Made by a program: the position numbers and the translations under genes. The notes below the pieces were generated by a model that saw nothing but the letters and a program-made list of their open reading frames with translations, was not told the DNA's origin and ran no database searches. Positions 35,726 through 43,745 of a DNA stretch of 64,000 bases are shown piece by piece. Within the stretch, counting starts at the first letter, position 1; each line of letters opens with the position of its first letter. The stretch spans positions 19,186-83,185 of the forward strand of contig SCSM01000006.1 of assembly GCA_004322215.1 (NCBI GenBank). The letters are read 5' to 3'. This stretch comes from Bacteroidota bacterium (GTDB lineage: Bacteria; Bacteroidota; Ignavibacteria; Kapaibacteriales; UBA2268).

Positions 35726-36532
35726 CTATATCATCCCAATAAAAGTTCCCATTCTGCCGGACAGGTTTTTGTCCCTGCGATATGAGTGATATTCTATATC
35801 TTTTATTGTACATATTTCAGATATTTCAATATACTCTTCTTTGACTCCTGCAGATATTAACTGATTTTTAATTTGTAATTTATTATCAAACAAATACTTT
35901 TTTTTCCCCTTTATTAAAGGTGGACTAAGGGGTATAATAGCCACCTTTTTCAAAGGGGGATTCAGGTGGTTCCCTTCATTATCTATAAAATATTTCGCAA
36001 CATCATATCCCACTTCATACTTTTCTCCTGATGCAGAAGGGCTTATCCATACCTGCATATCCTTTGGGTTAGAGCCATGCTTTTTCATAAGCTCTATCCC
36101 CTTTCCTGCAATGTCCAAGCTTGTACCTTTCCAACCTGAATGAATTGCGGCAACTGCCTCCTTTTTCTGGTCATATATTAGTATTCCTGCACAATCAGCA
36201 AGTGAAACACAAAGTACAATTCCTTTTTCAAAGCAAATCATTCCATCTCTCACTTCCCTTTCCTGTTCTAGTCCTTCAATCGAGTTAGAATCTACAATTT
36301 CAATCTTGTCACCATGAACTTGTTTTTGGAAGATTACTTTTTTTATCGAGGGATATTTTTTTTTCAGATATTCTGCTAAATACTTTCTGCCATTGTTCGC
36401 TTCTTTTACATAGAAATCACCAGCGGGAGATATAGAGAATCCATTTGGTGGAAATTCGTTTATGTTTCTTTTTGTAATACCTGATATAATTTTAGATTTA
36501 TCGAATATTACTGGCTCATTTATTTCAATCAT
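35726..36532 (-). CDS. pgeF: Purine nucleoside phosphorylase / peptidoglycan editing factor, carrying a repeat-encoded insertion
   Basis: 268 residues of the YfiH/YlmD (Cu-oxidase_4, laccase-domain) family. Zinc/copper ligands: QVHGDKIEIVDS, CVSLADCAGILIYD and AIHSGWKGTSLDIAGKGIEL. The C-terminus YHSYRRDKNLSGRMGTFIGM is typical. Residues about 190-210 (HLNPPLKKVAIIPLSPPLIK and GKKK) look foreign: they are encoded by two palindromic repeats and split the usual stretch between YFIDNEGN and KYLFDNKLQIKNQLISAG, yet the frame is kept. The insert lies in a surface region before a helix, so the enzyme may still work. The gene follows comEC by 5 bases. Confidence 0.85.
   Translation of the reverse strand: MIEINEPVIFDKSKIISGITKRNINEFPPNGFSISPAGDFYVKEANNGRKYLAEYLKKKYPSIKKVIFQKQVHGDKIEIVDSNSIEGLEQEREVRDGMICFEKGIVLCVSLADCAGILIYDQKKEAVAAIHSGWKGTSLDIAGKGIELMKKHGSNPKDMQVWISPSASGEKYEVGYDVAKYFIDNEGNHLNPPLKKVAIIPLSPPLIKGKKKYLFDNKLQIKNQLISAGVKEEYIEISEICTIKDIEYHSYRRDKNLSGRMGTFIGMI
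35906..35960. repeat. Two palindromic element copies inside pgeF
   Basis: 35906-35923 CCCCTTT-ATT-AAAGGTGG and 35941-35960 CCACCTTTTTCAAAGGGGGA, separated by 17 bases. In the coding direction they read N-P-P-L-K-K and S-P-P-L-I-K-G, the same frame as in comB and the metallophosphoesterase gene. Confidence 0.7.
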
Positions 36533-36537
36533 ACTTT

Positions 36538-38427
36538 CTAATCCTTGTCTAATTCAATAATCTGAGGTAAATGTACTTTCAGATTAAGTTTTTTCTCAAT
36601 TTGATTTTGAACACCCAGGGATAGAGGAAAATGTATGATTTTTCTTTTATATTTAATATGGTCGGATATATTGATTCCCACGTTCCCTGTATAACCAATC
36701 ACAAGAGAATCGGGATTTTCTAATATAAGTTTTTCCATTGAATAGTCCCTTGCCGGATATTGTGAAGGTTTTCGGTCTGATAGTAGAACAAATGTTTTAT
36801 ATTCATTTAAGGGGACAATAGCCGCGATATAATTTTCTCTCGGATAAATCTTTATTTCTCTTTTGTTAGTAGTCCCATTATATAGTGTCAGAGCTATAAA
36901 ACATGCAAATACACTAACCCCAAACCTTAACAATAATTGTCTCCTTGAATAGGATAATAAAATATATAATAATCCTAAAGAAATCAAAATTGAAAACAGG
37001 ATTGTAATGTTTCCTTCAAGCGAGGACAGAGGAATTTTCAATAATAATTTATTAAGCCAAACTGAAATATCAATTAGGAAATCTGTTGAAGCGGCATAAG
37101 CAAAACCAAGCCAGGTGCTAATGTATGATAATCCCACTGCCATAAGTGCAAATATCATGGCAATACTATAAAGTGGAATGATGAATATGTTTGCAATTGG
37201 TGATATTATTGAAAAAACTTTAAAATAATAAGCAACAATCGGTGAAACAATTAATGAAGCTGAAAAAGTAATAGCAATAGATGATAAAATGTAATTTGAT
37301 ACATTATTATCAAGTTTGATAAGATTAAATAAAGCATTCCTGAATGGATTATACAGAAATGCTATACCGAGCATTGCAGCGGCAGACATCTGGAATCCCA
37401 TAGAATAAATCATTCCCGGGTCAAGGATAATTACGAGAATAATTGAAAGAGAAATGACATTTATAGCACTCACTCTCCTTTGAGATGTATTAATTAAAAG
37501 AGCTATAACTGCCATTATTCCCGCCCTGATAGCAGGCGGCTGCATACCAGTCATTATTACAAATGCAGCAACAAGAACTGTGAATATTAAAAGTTTTACC
37601 CATTTCAACCTTATAAAACCAAGAAGAATGAACAAAACAGCGGCTATCACTCCTACATGCAGTCCGCTGACTGAGAGAACATGCGTAGTTCCTGTCAACG
37701 AAAATTCTCTTCTTAAAGTTTGTGGTACTCTTGTCTGGTCGCCTGTCAGAAGTGCAAGTATTATTCCAAAATTTTGTTTACTGAAAAGGTAATCAATTTT
37801 CTTTTCAATTTCTGTAACTACAATTTCTCGGTAATAATTTAAATCTTTATTTCTCCGAATAATTGAAACCTTTTTTGCAGTAGCATCTGCAATCCACTGA
37901 ACATCAATAGATGCGGTATATTGTTGCTCATTCATATCAGTCGGGAGTACTCCTTTTTTAGGAAGCCGGATTTTAACAGGACAGGCAAGAACCGTTCCTG
38001 CAAATAATTCAATAGGATTTTTATTTAATCCTTTAATATTCAAAATGACGCTCGCATTATTTATCGGAGGTAATGCTTTGTGGTCAACTATTCCTTTAAC
38101 AATACAGCGATATGAATAAGGAGTTCTTTTCAGAGTCTTCACAATTCTTCCTTCAAGCAATGAAGAAGAAGTTGGAATAATTTTGTTTGGAACTTTGAAT
38201 GAAAGTTGATTCAATTGTGCTGAAATGAAAAATCCAATCGTTAATCCAAGAAAAAGATATGCAAGAAATTTCTTTCTGAAAAGTAATGAAAAAATAGATA
38301 AAATCAAAGCTATTACTATTATATATAATAATGTTACATCATTTATATTATAATTACTGCCAACAATAATACCTAATATTATTATAATTAATAATTTAAG
38401 TGCTGGATTATTTGATATTAATTTCAC
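36538..38427 (-). CDS. comEC: ComEC/Rec2-family competence protein
   Basis: 629 residues. N-terminal spans and an OB-like DUF4131 region (residues about 1-190: LEGRIVKTLKRTPYSYRCIV), then the Competence domain: LALLTGDQTRVPQTLRREFS, TGTTHVLSVSGLHVGVIAAV and MTGMQPPAIRAGIMAVIALL, with about ten membrane helices. It forms the inner-membrane channel for transforming DNA. The C-terminal metallo-beta-lactamase nuclease domain found in many ComEC proteins is missing; only a short soluble tail (about 110 residues) follows, as in a number of other Bacteroidota. pgeF follows after 5 bases. Confidence 0.9.
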   Translation of the reverse strand: MKLISNNPALKLLIIIILGIIVGSNYNINDVTLLYIIVIALILSIFSLLFRKKFLAYLFLGLTIGFFISAQLNQLSFKVPNKIIPTSSSLLEGRIVKTLKRTPYSYRCIVKGIVDHKALPPINNASVILNIKGLNKNPIELFAGTVLACPVKIRLPKKGVLPTDMNEQQYTASIDVQWIADATAKKVSIIRRNKDLNYYREIVVTEIEKKIDYLFSKQNFGIILALLTGDQTRVPQTLRREFSLTGTTHVLSVSGLHVGVIAAVLFILLGFIRLKWVKLLIFTVLVAAFVIMTGMQPPAIRAGIMAVIALLINTSQRRVSAINVISLSIILVIILDPGMIYSMGFQMSAAAMLGIAFLYNPFRNALFNLIKLDNNVSNYILSSIAITFSASLIVSPIVAYYFKVFSIISPIANIFIIPLYSIAMIFALMAVGLSYISTWLGFAYAASTDFLIDISVWLNKLLLKIPLSSLEGNITILFSILISLGLLYILLSYSRRQLLLRFGVSVFACFIALTLYNGTTNKREIKIYPRENYIAAIVPLNEYKTFVLLSDRKPSQYPARDYSMEKLILENPDSLVIGYTGNVGINISDHIKYKRKIIHFPLSLGVQNQIEKKLNLKVHLPQIIELDKD

Positions 38428-38581
38428 AAAAATAACTATGATAAAGAATTTAAAACATATTATAAGTCTAATTATTCAAATATATTAAAAATTGTTGAGA
38501 TGAGATAATGGTACTTGATTTTACAGAAAAAAATTAATAATTTTTTTTTAACTGAATTTTATCATTTGATAGGTGAATAAA

Positions 38582-38737
38582 ATGGTACGATTAATTTTTT
38601 TAACTGTTTTATTTATTATACTATTCTTTTTATTATCACATTATGTTTTGAATTGGATTAATAATACTATTATTGAGGACATCATATTGAGCATAGTGGT
38701 AGGAATAATATGGATTATCAGTAAGAAAAAACTATAA
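38582..38737 (+). pseudogene. Two-span membrane fragment, probable 5' part of a broken GRAM-domain gene
   Basis: 51 codons from ATG 38582 (preceded by ATAGGTGAAT) to TAA 38737. Residues 3-22 and 33-47 are hydrophobic helices, ending WIISKKKL. A second frame, open just past this stop, continues with KTITSKHFDLKLDNVEGIIK and then a GRAM-like domain. I infer that this was one gene (membrane anchor plus GRAM domain) broken by an indel in the A-rich run near 38725-38735. It could also be a separate small membrane protein. Confidence 0.45.
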
Positions 38738-39072
38738 CATCAAAACACTTTGATTTAAAATTAGATAATGTAGAAGGAATAATTAAAGAGGAGAGTGCTA
38801 ATCATTTCTAGAAAATGGAGGGTGTAGGCGGAAAATTGTTCTTGTTTAAAGATTCTCTCCTTTTCAAATCACACAAATATAACATTCAAAGGCACAGTCT
38901 TTCAATTCCAATTAGTGAAATAAAAAGCTATGATATTTACAAACTTTTCGGTGTGTTTCCACTTGGATTTAAGGTTAACACATTAAATTCAAAAGAAATT
39001 TTTATAGTTGATAAACCAAAAGAATGGATTCATGCTTTGCAAGCCTCTACTAAACTAGGATTTTTGGTTTAA
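38725..39072 (+). pseudogene. GRAM-domain-like gene fragment with in-frame TAG
   Basis: The frame is open from 38725 (no start codon) through EGIIKEESANHF, meets TAG at 38809-38811, and resumes with KMEGVGGKLFLFKDSLLFKS then HKYNIQRHSLSIPISEIKSY to TAA 39072. ANHF...EGVGGKLFLT..LVFKSHKFNIQ is a recurring pattern of bacterial GRAM-domain proteins, and it spans the stop codon, so the TAG is a lesion or is read through. An ATG at 38815, just after the TAG, could restart translation of an 85-residue domain. Confidence 0.6.
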
Positions 39073-39081
39073 TTTAATAAT

Positions 39082-39354
39082 TTATTTTTTAGGGAAATAT
39101 TTATAAATATCTTTTCGGTGAAGGAATCTTGTGATGATAATAATTGATTCAAATAATTCAACCCCGATTCGATAATTTCCAATTCGAATCCTGTAGTATT
39201 TATCAAAGCCACTTAGCTATTTAATTGATGTTAAATCGTTTATGTTTTTTGATGCTTTTATTAATGAAATTATGTCTTCAAGTTTTGATAAAACTCTTTT
39301 ATCATTAATATTATCCAAATCTCTATAAAATGTATTTTCGAATTTAATTATCAT
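39082..39354 (-). pseudogene. RelE/ParE-like toxin gene interrupted by an in-frame TAG
   Basis: ATG 39354 overlaps the antitoxin stop by one base (TGATG). The frame reads IIKFENTFYRDLDNINDKRV and SKLEDIISLIKASKNINDLT, then SIK, a TAG at 39217-39219, then LSGFDKYYRIRIGNYRIGVE and FLHRKDIYKYFPKK to TAA 39082. The RelE core (K-x-L-x-G...YRIRxGxYRI...HRxDIY) is complete except for the stop, which replaces a residue just before L-x-G that is usually Lys. One base change (AAG to TAG) explains it. Confidence 0.82.
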
Positions 39355-39575
39355 CAGCTTTTTAATTTTCTGTTGATTTTATCCAGAATATCAGACTCAT
39401 TTACATAGTTACCAGTTCTGCCTTCTCTTATTGCATTACCTAAGCATAAGTCCTCAATCTCATCAATAACTTCCTTCTTTATCTGGTTCCTTTTAGTATC
39501 TATCACCTGATTGATAGCATTTTCAATAAAGTCAGACATTGATGGTAGAATTTCGTATTTAGCTGTTGTATTCAT
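39354..39575 (-). CDS. Antitoxin of the RelE-like locus
   Basis: 73 residues, helical and charged: AKYEILPSMSDFIENAINQV, then EIEDLCLGNAIREGRTGNYV and a C-terminal ESDILDKINRKLKS. Size, position directly upstream of and overlapping the RelE-like gene, and the DLxLGxxxxEG pattern support an antitoxin of the RelB/Phd-like type. The gene is intact while the toxin frame is interrupted. It may repress its own promoter in the 39576-39723 interval, which also contains the glmS promoter. Confidence 0.65.
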   Translation of the reverse strand: MNTTAKYEILPSMSDFIENAINQVIDTKRNQIKKEVIDEIEDLCLGNAIREGRTGNYVNESDILDKINRKLKS

Positions 39576-39723
39576 ATTATTTCTTAAAAATTTAACAATT
39601 TAATTTTATATTATTACAAAACTAAAAAACAAAAAACGAAAATATGTGGATATTATTCTCTTTGTACTTAATTTCACTTTACTTCGTTAACAATTATATT
39701 TTAATTACAATCGAAAGAAAACT

Positions 39724-41556
39724 ATGTGCGGAATTGTTGGTTATATTGGCAATCAGAAAGTATCTAACCTGTTAATCAATGGATTGAAAAGAATGGAATA
39801 CCGGGGCTATGACTCAGCCGGAATCAGTGTCCTGCAAGATGGCACAATCCAAACAATTAAAAAATCAGGTAAAGTATCCCAATTGGAGAAACTTGTTGAC
39901 CACAGTTTATTTAATTCAACAATAGGCATTGCACACACTCGATGGGCAACCCATGGAGTACCAAACGATATAAATGCTCATCCTCATCATAGTTCCGATG
40001 ACAAAATATCTATCGTCCATAATGGAATCATTGAAAATTATGCTGCAATAAAAAAGAATCTTATTGAAAGAGGATATACTTTCCGTTCGGATACGGATTC
40101 TGAAGTGCTTGCAGTAATGATTCAGGCAATTTATGAAAAAGTAAACTGCCTTGAAGAAGCAGTCAGATTTGCCCTCAATGAAGTGGACGGAACATTTGGT
40201 CTTGTTATACTTTCAATTAATGAACCTGATAGAATTATCGCCGCCCGCCGCGGCAGTCCAATGGTGCTTGGCATTGGAGATGGCGAATACATTGTTGCAT
40301 CCGATGCCGCTGCAATAATACAGCATACACGTCAGGTTGTTTATCTCAATGACAATGAAATGGCTATTATGAAACGTGACGGTTTCGAAACCAAAACAAT
40401 AATGAATGAAGCTACCACTACACACATACAAGAAATTGAATTTGACCTCGAACATATCGAGAAAGCCGGATATGAACATTTCATGCTTAAAGAAATATTC
40501 GAACAGCCGGAAACATTCAGAGATGCTTTCAGAGGACGTTTGCTTGCTGATAAAGGAAATGTCAAGCTTGGCGGATTAACACAAGTCGAAGAGAAACTCA
40601 GGAAAGCAAAAAGAATAATAATTACTGCATGCGGAACATCCTGGCATTCTGCTCTTGTAGGTGAATATATCATTGAAAATCTTGCTCAAATTCCGGTTGA
40701 AGTTGAATATGCTTCCGAATTTCGGTACCGCAATACTCCCCTCTACCCTGACGATATTGTTATAGCAATCTCTCAGAGCGGAGAAACAGCAGATACACTT
40801 GCCGCTGTTTATGAAACAAAACAGAAGGGTGCCACTCCTATTGGCATCGTGAATGTTGTCGGAAGTTCAATTGCAAGGGAAACCGAAGCCGGTATTTACA
40901 TACATGCCGGTCCTGAAATCGGTGTAGCTTCAACAAAAGCATTTACATCACAAATAAGTGTACTTATATTAATTGCATTATACCTTGGCAGGATGAGAAA
41001 TCTATCCCAGAGCGACGGGAAAAGAATAGCCGCAGAAATACTCGAAATACCTGAAAAAATCAAACAAATACTGAACAGGGCTGAAGAAATAAAATCTTTA
41101 GCAAAGATGCAATCTAAATCGAGAAACTATCTCTACCTGGGGAGAGGTTACAACTTTCCTGTTGCACTCGAAGGTGCTTTGAAGATGAAGGAAATTTCAT
41201 ATATACATGCCGAAGGTTACCCTGCCGCTGAAATGAAGCATGGTCCTATCGCTTTGATTGATGATAATATGCCTGTTGTCATTGTTGCTACCAAAGATGA
41301 GATTTATGAAAAAGTAATCTCAAATATTCAGGAAATAAAAGCACGTAAAGGTAAAGTAATAGCCATCGCTACTGAAGGAGATGAAAATATCAAGGATTAT
41401 GCTAACCATGTGATATGCATTCCTTCAACATTACCAATGCTTACACCGGTATTGGCAGTTATTCCTTTGCAGTTAATTGCATATTATACTGCTGTTGAGC
41501 TTGGCTGTAACGTTGACCAGCCGAGGAATCTTGCAAAAAGTGTAACGGTGGAGTAA
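39724..41556 (+). CDS. glmS: Glutamine-fructose-6-phosphate aminotransferase (isomerizing)
   Basis: 610 residues, full length. Makes glucosamine-6-phosphate from fructose-6-phosphate and glutamine, the first step to UDP-GlcNAc. The protein starts MCGIVGYIG, with Cys2 as the N-terminal nucleophile of the glutaminase domain (about 1-240, including GIAHTRWATHG and HPHHSSDDKISIVHNGII). Two SIS sugar-isomerase domains follow (ACGTSWHSALVGEYII, AISQSGETADTLAAV, and YLGRGYNFPVALEGALKMKE). The C-terminus DQPRNLAKSVTVE is canonical. No glmS ribozyme signature is seen upstream, and the 5' region is short. Confidence 0.98.
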   Translation: MCGIVGYIGNQKVSNLLINGLKRMEYRGYDSAGISVLQDGTIQTIKKSGKVSQLEKLVDHSLFNSTIGIAHTRWATHGVPNDINAHPHHSSDDKISIVHNGIIENYAAIKKNLIERGYTFRSDTDSEVLAVMIQAIYEKVNCLEEAVRFALNEVDGTFGLVILSINEPDRIIAARRGSPMVLGIGDGEYIVASDAAAIIQHTRQVVYLNDNEMAIMKRDGFETKTIMNEATTTHIQEIEFDLEHIEKAGYEHFMLKEIFEQPETFRDAFRGRLLADKGNVKLGGLTQVEEKLRKAKRIIITACGTSWHSALVGEYIIENLAQIPVEVEYASEFRYRNTPLYPDDIVIAISQSGETADTLAAVYETKQKGATPIGIVNVVGSSIARETEAGIYIHAGPEIGVASTKAFTSQISVLILIALYLGRMRNLSQSDGKRIAAEILEIPEKIKQILNRAEEIKSLAKMQSKSRNYLYLGRGYNFPVALEGALKMKEISYIHAEGYPAAEMKHGPIALIDDNMPVVIVATKDEIYEKVISNIQEIKARKGKVIAIATEGDENIKDYANHVICIPSTLPMLTPVLAVIPLQLIAYYTAVELGCNVDQPRNLAKSVTVE

Positions 41557-41584
41557 AGACTTAATAAAATAGAGTTAAGTTCAA

Positions 41585-42259
41585 TTAATCTTTTATACAA
41601 CGGACTGAAAACCCACATTTTGGATTTGAATTAGCTCTGTAAATTTTAGTTTCACTATTGTTTAAATTCCTGTAATAAGCATGCATATCACATCCTACTG
41701 AAGTTGACCACCAAAGCCCATTAAATCCAATCTTAAAAAATCTACCGTCAACATTTCGCCAACCTCCAGGCAGAGCAGTAAATCCACTCTCGTTTGATGC
41801 ATCGTTATTTGGGATTTCCCAATGTATATTTCCGGACTCCTTTAACTTGCTTCCCTGATTAGTTCCTCGCCAATGCATTGTATCAACTTCTGATTGAGAC
41901 ATTCCTAAACTAATTTCAAGTTCTTTCCATTCACTATCATCAGGTATATGCCATCCATTGGGTGCCAAGCCCCTTGGATCGATTACAGCATACCAGTTAT
42001 ATAGCTTTCCATATATTCGTCCATTATCCGATTTATTTTCGTAATAACACCATGCACCAGTAGTTAATTTCTCCCATTCTTTAGCATCTTTAACTTCTGG
42101 TATTGAATCTCCATTCCGATAATGGTCAACATCAAGATTTTCCTTCATCCAAACTTGCTTATCAATTTTGACTTCCTGACACTTTAGAATTCTTACATTG
42201 CATAAGAAAAATAAAGTTACTGTTATTAGTACTAAATTTCTAATAATCATAATAATCAA
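41585..42259 (-). CDS. Secreted FISUMP-domain protein
   Basis: 224 residues with a signal peptide (about residues 1-26, VLITVTLFFLCNVRILKCQE). The body is a Fibrobacter succinogenes major paralogous (FISUMP) domain: KQVWMKENLDVDHYRNGDSI, AWCYYENKSDNGRIYGKLYN, GLAPNGWHIPDDSEWKELE and SGFTALPGGWRNVDGRF, ending GFSVRCIKD. Two cysteines (WCYY, CGFSVRC region) are conserved in the fold. Such domains are lectin-like and extracellular; the exact role is unknown. Converges on glmS. Confidence 0.85.
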   Translation of the reverse strand: MIIMIIRNLVLITVTLFFLCNVRILKCQEVKIDKQVWMKENLDVDHYRNGDSIPEVKDAKEWEKLTTGAWCYYENKSDNGRIYGKLYNWYAVIDPRGLAPNGWHIPDDSEWKELEISLGMSQSEVDTMHWRGTNQGSKLKESGNIHWEIPNNDASNESGFTALPGGWRNVDGRFFKIGFNGLWWSTSVGCDMHAYYRNLNNSETKIYRANSNPKCGFSVRCIKD

Positions 42260-42374
42260 ATTTTTTATAATTGATAATGACTTTTATCAATATATTTAAT
42301 TACAAATAATTTTAATCAGATTTAATTAATGTAATTAAAGTTGGTTTTAAATGATAAGTTCTTAATCGTTAAAA

Positions 42375-42437
42375 TTATATCAAAGTGGAGCATATTACTT
42401 TTATGTTGGGACACTATGTATGCTCCACCTGATATAA
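42375..42437. terminator. Long two-part hairpin, probable terminator of the sigma/anti-sigma operon
   Basis: Outer arms TTATATCA (42375-42382) and TGATATAA (42430-42437), inner arms GTGGAGCATA (42385-42394) and TATGCTCCAC (42419-42428): 18 pairs with a 2/1 internal bulge and a 24-base loop. It lies just downstream of the minus-strand operon ending at 42445. The symmetry and length also fit a small MITE-like relic. Confidence 0.6.
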
Positions 42438-42444
42438 TTTTTTA

Positions 42445-42954
42445 TTATTCATCGTCATTCATTCCGGGACCTCTCCCACCGGGTCCTCTACCCCTGTTTT
42501 TCATCATATTCAGCAATATTTTCTGAAGTTCTTTCATGAATTTGGACTCAAACACGAGAAATTTTGCATATTCTTTTGGTTCCAGAACTGTTTTGAAAGC
42601 TCTTAGCTTCTCGAGAAAAGCATCATTAAGTTTAACCTGACTGTTAATCAGTTTTTCTGTAAGATTGGCAATTTCATCTTTAGAGACATCCTTTTTTACT
42701 GCTTCTGCAAGGTCATCTGCAGCCGCATCAACTGCCATTCTTTGCTCGTCAACTTTTTTCTCATAAGCCGTATATTTGATTAAGAATTTTTCTGCAGCTT
42801 GCTCATCAAGATTAAGAATTTCGAGTAATTTCATCTTTTTCATCATTGCTATTCTCTCTTTTGCCTTATTAGCCGGTTGTGAATAACAATAGCTGAATGT
42901 AATTGTAATAACAATTAAGACTATAGCAGTTTTTTTAAATATTGAAATTAACAT
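42445..42954 (-). CDS. Periplasmic Spy/CpxP-like helical protein
   Basis: 169 residues. Signal peptide at 1-25 (VLIVITITFSYCYSQPANK). The mature protein is helical with heptad-like segments (KAKERIAMMKKMKLLEILNL, DEQAAEKFLIKYTAYEKKV, LEPKEYAKFLVFESKF) and ends in a Gly/Arg/Pro-rich tail (RGRGPGGRGPG). This resembles the Spy/heavy-metal-resistance group of periplasmic chaperone-like proteins often controlled by ECF sigma factors. It is the last gene of an operon with a sigma factor and an anti-sigma factor, overlapping the latter by 20 bases, and so may sense envelope stress. Confidence 0.6.
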   Translation of the reverse strand: MLISIFKKTAIVLIVITITFSYCYSQPANKAKERIAMMKKMKLLEILNLDEQAAEKFLIKYTAYEKKVDEQRMAVDAAADDLAEAVKKDVSKDEIANLTEKLINSQVKLNDAFLEKLRAFKTVLEPKEYAKFLVFESKFMKELQKILLNMMKNRGRGPGGRGPGMNDDE

Positions 42955-43660
42955 TTGATAACTCCTTCAACACATTTTGAAAATCATTTTCTTCCATATT
43001 ATTTAGTTCATTTACAAGATTATAACTTTGGTTCTCCGGCATAGAGATTAACGAAGTTTCAGAGCCGGTTAAACTTGATGACAAATGCTGTGCAATGAAA
43101 TCATCCCAAAGTCTATTTGCCGTATTTTCATCAACTCCAGTTGATAATTCCTTCCTGTTTTCTGATGCAAGATTTGTCGTAATCGTTAATATATCTGCTT
43201 TTTGTGCAGTGCTGTCAAATAATGATAATGCATCCATTTTATTCAGAATATGGTATTCGCTCATACTTTTATTTTTATCCTCTATTGACTTTGAATCCTT
43301 CAAACCGGGATTAATAATGAAAATAATTATTAAAACTATTACTAATCCGATAGATGGAACGAGGTATCTTGTCGCGAAAGTGAATCTTCTTTGACGGATT
43401 GATTTTTGTTCCAACTTGTTCAGAACTTTAATCGAAAGATTCCTGGTTTTCTGAGTTATCTTTTTATCAAGTTCCATTGAATCGACTCTTCCAAAAACTG
43501 CTTTCACCTGCTTGATTTCATCCTGCAAATCAGCATATTTTGGTATATTATATTCAAACAGCTTCTTATCTTCATCTGTAAGACGTCCGAATACATAATC
43601 CGGAAGCATCTCCTGCATTTTCTTATAACTCAGTTCCCAATTTTGTAAATTATTTTCCAT
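42935..43660 (-). CDS. Probable anti-sigma factor
   Basis: About 241 residues from ATG 43660 (an in-frame ATG at 43684 is also possible). The cytoplasmic N-terminal part includes PDYVFGRLTDEDKKLFEYNI, a zf-HC2-like helical bundle without zinc cysteines, then one membrane helix near residues 108-130 (VPSIGLVIVLIIIFIINPG) and a periplasmic region (DALSLFDSTAQKADILTITT). It lies between an ECF sigma gene and a periplasmic protein gene, which is the usual order for a membrane anti-sigma factor that holds the sigma factor until a signal arrives. The function is inferred from arrangement. Confidence 0.65.
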   Translation of the reverse strand: MENNLQNWELSYKKMQEMLPDYVFGRLTDEDKKLFEYNIPKYADLQDEIKQVKAVFGRVDSMELDKKITQKTRNLSIKVLNKLEQKSIRQRRFTFATRYLVPSIGLVIVLIIIFIINPGLKDSKSIEDKNKSMSEYHILNKMDALSLFDSTAQKADILTITTNLASENRKELSTGVDENTANRLWDDFIAQHLSSSLTGSETSLISMPENQSYNLVNELNNMEENDFQNVLKELSNVNFNI

Positions 43661-43745
43661 AATTTTATCCTTACCATCTGTCATAATTTCATTTTTGAAT
43701 TTTCAATAAATTTTTATATAAATTTACTATTTAATTTTCTTTAGA

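Noticed and set aside
34665..35813. Start of the MBL gene at 35813
   Set aside because: It would overlap pgeF by 88 bases and put a clear lipoprotein signal peptide 36 residues into the protein; ATG 35705 fits better.
31730..39219. Genome-wide reassignment of TAG to an amino acid
   Set aside because: TAG is the natural stop of several intact genes here (3440 lipoprotein, 20810 secreted protein, 32659, 33692, 43746 sigma factor), so TAG is a normal stop codon; only local read-through remains possible.
39217..39219. Downstream inverted repeat GATTCGA...TCGAATC as a read-through signal after the relE TAG
   Set aside because: The symmetry is explained by the conserved RIxxxRI codons of the RelE core (R-I-G-N-Y-R-I), so it needs no extra explanation.
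39576..39723. glmS ribozyme or riboswitch upstream of glmS
   Set aside because: The upstream interval is only about 150 bases, AT-rich, and lacks the conserved glmS ribozyme core; it is also shared with the divergent antitoxin gene.
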